This document shows, piece after piece, positions 1 to 7,592 of a stretch of 64,000 nt of DNA (its first letter is position 1; each line of letters begins with the position of its first letter). The stretch covers positions 1 to 64,000 of the forward strand of contig JAEESF010000002.1 of assembly GCA_016286205.1 (NCBI GenBank), in the 5' to 3' direction. The notes beneath the pieces are model-generated. The model ran no database searches. It saw only the letters and a list, made by a program, of their open reading frames with translations, and had not been told where the DNA came from. The position numbers were made by a program, and so were the translations under genes. Source of the stretch: Colicola sp016286205 (GTDB lineage: Bacteria > Bacteroidota > Bacteroidia > Bacteroidales > Paludibacteraceae).

Positions 1-972
1 AGTGCCACCTTAAAAGCGAGCTTTTCGGTAGCCCTTGCGGCTACACCTCACACCCTAAGGGTGTAAAGCACTTGTCACACCGTCGGGTCAAAAACAATAA
101 AAACATTTTTTTTCATCCTGCAAGAACAATTTTATTCTCGCTATCCGATAGGAACAGAAGGATGCATTGCTCAAATTTCTAACGATCTCATCACGCAGCA
201 AAAACATTTTTATTCCTCTCTAACTAACATGAACAACAAATGGTAGTCTGATTATCCGGGGAATGAACAAGGAATATGTAAGGAATATCTAAGGAATCCA
301 TAACGATTGCGCTTGGCAAAGACGGTCAGAAAAAATGTACTGGCACTATTGACACTTTTGGCACTTTGGGAGGAAAAATGTAGTGGCAGCATTGTTGGTT
401 CTAGGGTAGAAAGTGTCAATTGTGCCAAAAGTGCCATGCAAAAATTTACATAAGATTCTTGAGATAGTTGAGACAGTAGGAAGGAAAGTTTCTCAAGAAT
501 CTCAACTGTCTCATGCGATTTTTTAGAGGTTTTCAAAAAAGGACCAAGCTGAGAAACAAAGGAAAATAATAAAAAATAAGAAGAAAATAATAAAAATAGC
601 GCTGCGCGCCAAAAATAATAATTATAAACAAAAACGCGCTTCGCTTACGAAAACAAACAAAAACAATAAAAACACTGTCTCCAAGTTGTAACTCTACGAG
701 TTTACGTATCCACGCTCTATAGCGCCGCTTATAAGCAAGCTTAACGCGTCACCATATTGCGCGCCTACACCTCCACATAGGAGGCAAACAACTTGGAGTC
801 AGCAAAAACAACGATTTTGTTATCAAAATCTAGATGAAAGGTGAGAGGACGAAAGGTTAAAGGCGAAAGGGTGTTTGATGCGCCTATGGCGCGTGTAGAG
901 CAGCAGAGCTGCGTTTAGAGCCTACGGCGTTTAGAGGGACTGCGCTCCGTTTAGTGCAACCAAAGGTTGCGT
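1..972. repeat. Gene-free hairpin- and A-rich repeat island
   Basis: No convincing gene lies here. The stretch holds small hairpins at 10-70 (AAGC/GCTT, AGCC-cttgc-GGCT, ACACCC-taa-GGGTGT), several copies of an AAAACAATAAAAACA word (near 89 and 657), two interleaved inverted-repeat sets at 348-430 and 453-513, an 11-bp inverted repeat (CTCCAAGTTGT near 680, ACAACTTGGAG near 790) and a hairpin array at 880-978. A 94-codon minus-strand frame at 252-536 has no recognisable family and runs through the inverted repeats, so I do not call it a gene. Much of the A-rich part is repeated at 6960-7325, on the other side of the giant surface-protein gene. Confidence 0.7.
348..513. repeat. Two interleaved inverted-repeat sets (a-b-a'-b' order)
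   Basis: Set 1: ATTGACAC (348-355) and TTTTGGCAC (356-364) are followed by their complements GTGTCAAT (413-420) and GTGCCAAAA (422-430). Set 2: AGATTCTTGAGA (453-464) and TGAGACAG (469-476) are followed by TCTCAAGAATCT (491-502) and CTGTCTCA (506-513). In both sets the complements come in a-b-a'-b' order, which in RNA would allow a pseudoknot rather than a nested hairpin. Function unknown. Confidence 0.6.
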
Positions 973-978
973 TTAGAG
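880..978. repeat. Array of mini-hairpins separated by GTTTAGAG
   Basis: Five short palindromes (GCGCC-tat-GGCGC, CAGC-aga-GCTG, GCC-tac-GGC, GGA..TCC, GCAACC-aaa-GGTTGC) are each followed by an 8-bp spacer, GTTTAGAG or a one-base variant (GTGTAGAG, GTTTAGTG). The last spacer supplies the TAA stop of the minus-strand gene at 973-1608, so the array is the 3' untranslated region of that gene and may act as its terminator or RNA stabiliser. Confidence 0.7.
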
Positions 979-1608
979 AGATTTGGTTGATTGCTGTTTG
1001 CGGGAACGGAGACGGAAAGCCACATAGACTCCCGCAAGCAGAACAAAGAGCAACCAAGGAGTAGAACCTACGGGAGTGTGATTACCATCAATGAAAGGAT
1101 CATCCGAGTTACCACCCTCATCCTCTCCGTTTACTCGGCGCGGACGAGAAGTCGTGCTATAGGCTTCTTCGTCTGCCAGAGAACGTGCAGCAGATGCCAG
1201 ATTCTTGTCCGTAATAGAAAGAGCCGGCAAGGCGATAGTAGCCATTCCCGCTGTACCGGAAGAACTAGCCGAATAAGTACGTCCAGTGCTTGATCCAGAA
1301 GAGAGAGAACCTGCGGATACTCCACCCTGTGCGCCTATAGTCTGTACTTGCGCGGCAGATGTAGTGCGCAGCGCTCGCATAGAGACTTGGGTAGAAGGCA
1401 TATTGCGTCGTGCAGAAACCGGTTTATAACTCATCTGCGGCGCAGACGAATTGAGGAATGCAGACGTGGACTGCATATTAGCCTCCGGAAACACTGCCGC
1501 ATTGTACCTTGCAAGCGAGGAAGACGTAAGTGCAGGAGATGCGTACACCGTCTGCACGCACATCGCGCAGACAAGCAGTAATAATATGAAGATTCTATTT
1601 ATTTTCAA
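973..1608 (-). CDS. Small exported protein with C-terminal PVGS/W/TM/basic anchor
   Basis: No family recognised. The 211-residue protein starts with a hydrophobic signal peptide (about 1-23, ending YAS). A long Ser/Thr/Ala-rich, low-complexity middle follows. The C-terminus carries PVGS-x-x-W, one hydrophobic segment (about 182-199) and a basic tail (RLRSRKQQ), an arrangement that resembles PEP-CTERM-like sorting signals. It lies 82 bp downstream of the giant protein gene on the same strand, probably in one transcript. A second protein with the same plan lies at 57090-57752, again directly after a large exported protein. The two share a TYS motif in the middle, a paired arginine and a G-rich DP stretch before PVGS. 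The start codon appears to be TTG. An inner-membrane-anchored partner or processing substrate is an inference. Confidence 0.75.
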   Translation of the reverse strand: MKINRIFILLLLVCAMCVQTVYASPALTSSSLARYNAAVFPEANMQSTSAFLNSSAPQMSYKPVSARRNMPSTQVSMRALRTTSAAQVQTIGAQGGVSAGSLSSGSSTGRTYSASSSGTAGMATIALPALSITDKNLASAARSLADEEAYSTTSRPRRVNGEDEGGNSDDPFIDGNHTPVGSTPWLLFVLLAGVYVAFRLRSRKQQSTKSL

Positions 1609-1690
1609 TTTCTTAGCCTAGCCCCACCCCACTCGATTCGAATGTCCACCGGACTTTCTCCGTCTGAAAGAAAGGGAGTAAAGTTCTATC

Positions 1691-4600
1691 TCATTTAATC
1701 TCTACACCAACGGCATTGTATACTTTATCGTCATAGATTATAAATAACTGACCATTGTGGATAATCTTGCGAGGTTTAGCGGCATCGTAAATCTCGTCTA
1801 TTCCAGTAGGCGTCTGCGGAGCTTGCGCACGGCGAACGATGATCTGGAAACGATCATTAACAGCGCCAGTTTGGTTGGCAACGAAGCTATAATCATTCAA
1901 CAACAAATCAGTCGTTGTTCCTTGTGCCTTATCAATAAGTTCGAGAACCTCGAGGCCATAGATATCATAGTGATCAAAGTCGAATGCGAAGGTATATTCT
2001 CCTGTAGCCGGGAATGTAACACCTACAGGTATCGGCGCGATAGCATCGTCGTCAGAGAGACCATTGAACGCCAATGGTTGCTCATACTGATTGATGGTAT
2101 AGAGATTCAACGCACCTTCGTTGGATATCTTAATAAGGTCCGCACCAATCTCATACGCAGGCGTGTATTCGTCACAGAGAACTACACCTGTACGGTCCAT
2201 GATGTTATTTCCACGCAGTTCAATACCGGTATAGAAGGGTACATCCGGATCAGCAGCACGCATGTATGCAGGTGCGCTATTACGGTTGATACCTGTAGAC
2301 TTGAAGTACATCTGGTTGCCCGAGTTGATTTGCACAAATACTGCTTCATACGGACGCAACGTGTGAGTACTTGTACGTACTTGAGAGTAGCGCTTTCCTT
2401 TTTCAGCAGACGGATTGTACAATGTGAAATACGGAACCGTAGCTGTTGCGCCTTCGGTAATGACATAGTAGCCATCATCATCTTTCTCCCACACTCCGGT
2501 TACAATATCATTAGCATCTCCGGGTGCATAAGCATGGAGATAAGGATTACCCACAAGGTTCCATCCTACGTGTGCTGCATTTTTGTCATCGTTTGCGGAA
2601 GAAGGTTCTACATTAACAACCTTTGTAGAGTTTTTCTCTGCCGCAGCCCAAGAGTCGCCCGGTTTCATTGTGAAACGAAGAACACGTTTAGTGTGCATAC
2701 GACCGTCTGCTTGTGTTGTATTGGCTTGATCCGCAATACCAACATTATATCCTTGACCTGCTTGGATTGTATAGTCTCCGCCCTTAGCAGCGACGTGTGA
2801 CCAATATGTAGTAGCCAAAGAACTACCGTTCACATCTGCAGCACGGAGAGCACCGTTGTAGTATTTTACCCAGAAATCAGTACGATATACAGGTGATTTA
2901 CCATTTGCTTCCAAGTTAGAATATGAAACTTGCTGTACTTGTGCATCGAACGGAAGTGTCATCCAATAGTAACGGTTCTCATCAATACGGCGGTCATGAT
3001 ACATTTCTCCATTCTTTAGCACAATATTACCCGTGCCATTGAAAGTGATATTCTGTCCGCTATTAGTATTTGTGAACACATCTCCTTCCGTAAAGAGGAT
3101 AAGCGAGTTTACTGTAAGCGTAACACCCGTGTTCACAACCAACGAAGCATTATCATAGAGCGTGAGGTTGTGTATTGTCTTATTAGCATTAACAGTTAAC
3201 GTCTTGCCAGACAAAACAACCACATCACATTCTTCACTTTTCGCAGGCAAACCGATGGCATTGATATTCGCGTTAGCAGCCACCACGAATGGGATGTTCA
3301 GACGCGAAGTAGTACCTGCCCATGTAAGAGGTTTCTTGGAACCAGCAGGAGCAGCGGTTGTATTATACAAGAACTTGTATGTTCCATCATCCTGTGGTGT
3401 CGGGTCACCCATAGCACCAGTCATATTCGGTGTGCCCGAGAGAACATAGGATTCCACATAAACATAGTAATCATCACCCTCTTTGTCCCAACGAAGTGCA
3501 TCTACACTTTCCGCACACATAGGATAAGAATGGTAGGTCGCTTGCTGTTGGTAAAAATAGAGAGTCGGCAAGTTTTCATCATCAACCGTATTGAAATAGT
3601 TAGATGTGAATCCTAAATATTTCGTATTGGTCAATGCTTGTATTGAGCGGACATAGAACACTCCACTTTGAACAATAATCACAAATTGGTCATTTGCACT
3701 GCCTGATGTAAGCAACGCATAGCCAGCAGTACTCAAATCCAAATATACGTTGCGGTCTGCATTATAGAACTCAAAAGCTCCACGAGTTCCTTGTACGCGC
3801 CACTCAAGAGCAACATCATCAGAAGTAATAACATTGGATGCCGGTGTTACGGTTTTAGATGCAACATAATTAGTATTTTGTGCAGTATTGCTCATCGCAC
3901 GGTTACCGGAAGTAGCGATGATATAATTGAGACCTATACGTAAGTCAGCCAAAGAAGAAATTCGCTTGTAAGTATTTGTCTTCTGCTGATAAACAGCGTA
4001 GAGGGTTCCATTATTTACAGGAGGATTATATGTAGTACCTGCCGGCAAAACATCGAGAGGTAGACTGCTTGATTCTTCAGAAATCGGTTCGGTAGCCCAA
4101 CCAACAAACTCCCAGCCTTCTTTACTACAATCGGAGTTGGCATATGCATCCGGAAGAGTAATTCCCGCATATGCGGCTTCTTCTGTCAACGAAGCCGCAC
4201 CTGCATTACCACCGCAACCATCAAAGTTAACCGTGAACGGATCACAGTGCGGCCAAGAGGTAAATTCACTCATTTGGCGATAGACATAGAATCTCTCATT
4301 TGAACTATTATTTGTATAAAAATAGTGATTTGTTCCTTCATAGCGCATATATTTTGAGGTTGTCCTATCTCGCATTGTAAAATAGAACGCTGTAGTAGGC
4401 CTTGCAAAATTATATGCCGTTCCTGTATTGGCTGTAGTAGTATGTCCATTAGGATTAGTATTATCCGATGCCAGATATTTCGCAGTTGCCACATTTTGGA
4501 AAGTACAATTATCGTGTGTTCCGTTCATTACCCACATAGCATTTTCCTCATCTTCCTCAATGAAATAACCTTCTTCGCCCATCGGTGCAGCTGCACGCGT

Positions 4601-6655
4601 ACCCAACAAATAGTTATTACTATACTGAGTGGATGTTATCTCCCAATCGTATGTTCCATCGTATCCGGTAATAATATATTTATCACCCGCCACCATTTCT
4701 GTTGGCTGATAGAGTATCTGGAATTTGGGAATATTTCGTTTAAACACAGCATAAAGCGTCACGCCATTTCTGGATGGCGCATATGAATCTTTATGCAAGC
4801 CTGTATAATCAAGTTCTTTCACAGAACCGACTTCACTTCCCTCTTGCCAACCGGCGAACTCCCATCCATCTTCCGGACAAAGAGGTTCGACTTCCGGAAG
4901 AGGAATACCACTACCTGCTGCAGTTTCTTTTCCCGGTCTTAGTTCACGACTTTGAGTATCTGTAAATTTTCCTCCTGCAGGATTTAATGTCACACTAAAT
5001 GGAGTACAGTGCGGGAAAGAAGAACGCGTGGCATAAGTTGTAACTTTTTTGTAAATATAAAAAGTATTATTGGAATCATCATTTTGATATTCGAAACGAT
5101 TTTGATTTCCACGCCACCTCAAATAATAATATGTATCACTAAACCAACCTGATTCTACATATCGTAACTTAAAGGGAGAGTTATTGTTCGTTACCGAACC
5201 TGCCGAAGCGGCACCTCCACCATTGGCTAAACGATATGTATTATTATCAGTACCATTGAAAAAATAAGTACCGCTATATGTCCACTCCATAGCAGCCGTG
5301 ACGTCGGTAGTAATTCTATTATTTGCTACATTAACAGGTGTACCATTCCAGCGATCATTTCTGTCACTATAGGTCACTGCCCTATTGTTACAAACCAGAA
5401 CATACACTTCTCCCTGAATTATTTGGTCTTTATTCGTTATTAACTCATAATACGTTGCATCTTCACCCGCTTGATAGACGGCATAAAGGGTCGTACCATC
5501 GTATGTAGGAGAATATGTCCCGTTATAGAGGGTTAATGTTTCCGTAGTTCCCTGAATAGGCGTTTCCGGATACCAACCTGCAAAAGACCAAGCGGAACAA
5601 GCATCGTCAACTATAGATGCTGTGGGCAAGTTTACTATTTGGCTCCCACTTGCGGTCTCAAGAACATCCGTTGTGGATGCAGCGGGCGAAGTACCAGATA
5701 TAGTTCCATCTAAGGCATCAAGATGAACTGTCCACTGAGAACAATTTGGAAAGGACGTATACTCGGCCTCTTTTTTGTAAATATAGAATGTCCAATCATT
5801 GCTTGTGCCCATACGGAAATAATCTTCTTCATCTTCGCTATATGTCAAATAGTACCCTCCCGATTCAAAATTAAAAGCGCCATTGGCCGCTGTTACAGAA
5901 CAAGAAGCTCCCGAATTAGCCAAGATTTCTTCATTATAAGTACCTATTGTATTCCAAGTACCATTTCTAAGATAGTAAGCAGTTTGCCAACCACGACGCA
6001 AATATAGTTGCTTATTATTTGCCGAATTTGTCCAATACCAAGCATTTTCACTGCCCGTCAGATTCCATACAACAGCATTGGCAGGATTCTCTATTACACC
6101 CGCATTGGGGGTCACTTGTGTAGCCGAAATTCGATAGCATGTTGCATACACATCATATGTTGTATTGTATGGAGTATAAGTGTATGATGTTGCCTCGCGC
6201 TCCCCAACACTTTGCGTATTTCCCATTGCATAATAGGATGGGCCGTAATAAGTGTCGCCATCATGGTCATAATAGCACACAATGAGATATTGGCTACCTG
6301 CATGCAAATCAGAGGTTGAGGTAATACGTGTGTAGCGGTCAGCCGCAGCACCTGTACGTCGATAAACTGCGTACAGATTCATATTTGCCGATGGAGTAAT
6401 GTTAGTATTTGAAGCCTGGTACGCAGGAGTTCCATCTCCCTCTACCGGTCCATCTATCTTCCACCCTACAAAGTTATACCCACGACAACCAACAGGATCA
6501 CTGATAAGCGTATTAATCCTATATGCTGTCCCTGCTTCTCTTTTCACTGTAGTCTCACTTCCGTCAGCATGGAAAGTAATATTTACTTGCACTGCCAGCG
6601 CGGAAAGCGTGGAGGCAATGAGAGCTAGGAGTAACAACTGAAATTTCGTTTTCAT
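1691..6655 (-). CDS. Giant exported Listeria/Bacteroides-repeat surface protein
   Basis: The 1654-residue protein has a signal peptide (1-21, ending ALA) and four units ending GW(x)n-LYAVY, typical of the InlB B-repeat/Flg_new family, around residues 22-100, 297-400, 540-640 and 795-900. These alternate with four related modules of about 135-190 residues that begin with a Y-x-x-I...G-x-x-Y-(I/L)-(I/V) motif and end in F-Y-(I/V)-Y-(K/R) (near 292, 533, 791; a variant near 1034). The rest is beta-rich, with a GWNLVGNPY motif seen in other Bacteroidetes surface proteins. The last residues (about 1632-1654) match tails at 55173-53959 and 63877 (NGQLFII...YNAVGVEIK). Likely a cell-surface or secreted adhesin-like protein; substrate unknown. 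A housekeeping promoter lies about 190 bp upstream. Confidence 0.85.
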   Translation of the reverse strand: MKTKFQLLLLALIASTLSALAVQVNITFHADGSETTVKREAGTAYRINTLISDPVGCRGYNFVGWKIDGPVEGDGTPAYQASNTNITPSANMNLYAVYRRTGAAADRYTRITSTSDLHAGSQYLIVCYYDHDGDTYYGPSYYAMGNTQSVGEREATSYTYTPYNTTYDVYATCYRISATQVTPNAGVIENPANAVVWNLTGSENAWYWTNSANNKQLYLRRGWQTAYYLRNGTWNTIGTYNEEILANSGASCSVTAANGAFNFESGGYYLTYSEDEEDYFRMGTSNDWTFYIYKKEAEYTSFPNCSQWTVHLDALDGTISGTSPAASTTDVLETASGSQIVNLPTASIVDDACSAWSFAGWYPETPIQGTTETLTLYNGTYSPTYDGTTLYAVYQAGEDATYYELITNKDQIIQGEVYVLVCNNRAVTYSDRNDRWNGTPVNVANNRITTDVTAAMEWTYSGTYFFNGTDNNTYRLANGGGAASAGSVTNNNSPFKLRYVESGWFSDTYYYLRWRGNQNRFEYQNDDSNNTFYIYKKVTTYATRSSFPHCTPFSVTLNPAGGKFTDTQSRELRPGKETAAGSGIPLPEVEPLCPEDGWEFAGWQEGSEVGSVKELDYTGLHKDSYAPSRNGVTLYAVFKRNIPKFQILYQPTEMVAGDKYIITGYDGTYDWEITSTQYSNNYLLGTRAAAPMGEEGYFIEEDEENAMWVMNGTHDNCTFQNVATAKYLASDNTNPNGHTTTANTGTAYNFARPTTAFYFTMRDRTTSKYMRYEGTNHYFYTNNSSNERFYVYRQMSEFTSWPHCDPFTVNFDGCGGNAGAASLTEEAAYAGITLPDAYANSDCSKEGWEFVGWATEPISEESSSLPLDVLPAGTTYNPPVNNGTLYAVYQQKTNTYKRISSLADLRIGLNYIIATSGNRAMSNTAQNTNYVASKTVTPASNVITSDDVALEWRVQGTRGAFEFYNADRNVYLDLSTAGYALLTSGSANDQFVIIVQSGVFYVRSIQALTNTKYLGFTSNYFNTVDDENLPTLYFYQQQATYHSYPMCAESVDALRWDKEGDDYYVYVESYVLSGTPNMTGAMGDPTPQDDGTYKFLYNTTAAPAGSKKPLTWAGTTSRLNIPFVVAANANINAIGLPAKSEECDVVVLSGKTLTVNANKTIHNLTLYDNASLVVNTGVTLTVNSLILFTEGDVFTNTNSGQNITFNGTGNIVLKNGEMYHDRRIDENRYYWMTLPFDAQVQQVSYSNLEANGKSPVYRTDFWVKYYNGALRAADVNGSSLATTYWSHVAAKGGDYTIQAGQGYNVGIADQANTTQADGRMHTKRVLRFTMKPGDSWAAAEKNSTKVVNVEPSSANDDKNAAHVGWNLVGNPYLHAYAPGDANDIVTGVWEKDDDGYYVITEGATATVPYFTLYNPSAEKGKRYSQVRTSTHTLRPYEAVFVQINSGNQMYFKSTGINRNSAPAYMRAADPDVPFYTGIELRGNNIMDRTGVVLCDEYTPAYEIGADLIKISNEGALNLYTINQYEQPLAFNGLSDDDAIAPIPVGVTFPATGEYTFAFDFDHYDIYGLEVLELIDKAQGTTTDLLLNDYSFVANQTGAVNDRFQIIVRRAQAPQTPTGIDEIYDAAKPRKIIHNGQLFIIYDDKVYNAVGVEIK

Positions 6656-7578
6656 AATCGCGAGTATTTAGTCGTGTGTATATGCGTGCTTAATTTTGCG
6701 TATGTGCGTGCGTTGCGCGCGTGATTTCATAACAAATAGGGACGCCTCTGCTAAAGGCATCTCACGGTTTTTCGGTTTGGGTCGAAAACCTCTTTTTGAC
6801 ACATTTACAGCATTTTAGACCGTTTTGTATCAAAAACGCCGCAAAAGTACAAAAAATATTTGACATATGCAAGTATTTTGTGATTTTTTTTTATATTTTT
6901 ATATAAAATCAATGTGTTTTTTGATGAAAAATGATACCAAAATTTTAGAAAAGAGACAATAATAAATCTAAGAAAAAAAATAATAAAAATACCGCTTCGC
7001 GGAGAAAATAATAATTATAAACAAAAACACGCTTATCGCTCACGAAAACACCCTGCCGCTGTGCTACTTGGTCTTTCGGCCTACGCGGCCTTAGCGTATT
7101 TGTCTACTAATTCGCGTTTTTGAGCGAGCTCAACACACAACTTAATATCCAATTCCGCGCAGCTTAAGCTGCTTAAAGCCCATGTATCACACCGCTCGGG
7201 CAAAAACAATAAAAACAGTTCGTTTTCGCTTCCCATTCTCTCTCTTAGAGTTAAAACAATAAAAACAGGAGGTAAATCACTTATAACTCCGCCAGCGAAA
7301 ACAACGATTTTGTTCTCAAAATCTACAAAGAAAAAGCCCGCCCGACTCGACGCTAATACAGAAAGGCGGTCGCCCTCTATGCCATAGCTACGCTCCCCGC
7401 TGCTATGGCCATTCGGAGTGCCAAGTCAAGGCACTCCTCCACCCTGTACGCCGCTTACCCTATTGCTTGTAAACAAGCAGCGCGACCGCAAGGGTCGCGC
7501 CGTTCTAATTGCCTTTCTAGGCGGAGGCCGCTCCTTCCACTACTCTGGAAGGACGCTCCGCATAATGCATTCAAGGCA
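6656..7578. repeat. Gene-free region: leader, A-rich repeats and hairpins
   Basis: No gene is seen. The right-to-left leader of the giant gene occupies about 6656-6835. From 6960 to 7325 the sequence repeats words seen at 73-108 and 590-835: ATAATAAAAAT, AATAATAATTATAAACAAAAAC, CACACCG-CGGG-CAAAAACAATAAAAACA and an AACGATTTTGTT-TCAAAATCT stretch. Small palindromes include GCAGCTTAAGCTGC near 7158. From 7369 the dnaK 3' hairpin array begins. Confidence 0.65.
6842..6873 (-). promoter_or_regulatory. Housekeeping promoter of the giant surface-protein gene
   Basis: On the minus strand: -33 CTTG (6873-6870), 20-nt spacer, -7 TACTTTTG (6849-6842). Transcription would start near 6835, leaving a leader of about 180 nt that contains a GCCT/AGGC hairpin. 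Confidence 0.75.
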
Positions 7579-7592
7579 TTATTTCACTTCCT
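7369..7592 (-). repeat. Diverged third copy of the dispersed hairpin element, dnaK 3' region
   Basis: Read on the minus strand it begins at the dnaK stop codon (GTGAAATAATGCC, compare GTGAAGAAATGCC at 34073 and 55861). It then has GCGCGACC-cttgc-GGTCGCGC (compare 34144 and 55931), a GTACAGGGT word and a terminal GCGACCGCCT, all in the same order as the two plus-strand copies. About 55 bp with two further hairpins (GGAGTGCC/GGCACTCC, CCATAGC/GCTATGG) is inserted. It is the 3' untranslated region of dnaK and may help terminate or stabilise that mRNA. Confidence 0.65.

Noticed and set aside
252..536. 94-codon minus-strand frame in the left repeat island
   Set aside because: No family, no convincing start signal, and it runs through the inverted repeats; more likely non-coding.
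880..978. CRISPR array
   Set aside because: The constant part is only 8 bp and the variable parts are palindromes of 8-15 bp; no cas genes nearby.
1757..2800. 347-codon plus-strand frame opposite the giant gene
   Set aside because: No start signal or family; opposite strand has clear domains.
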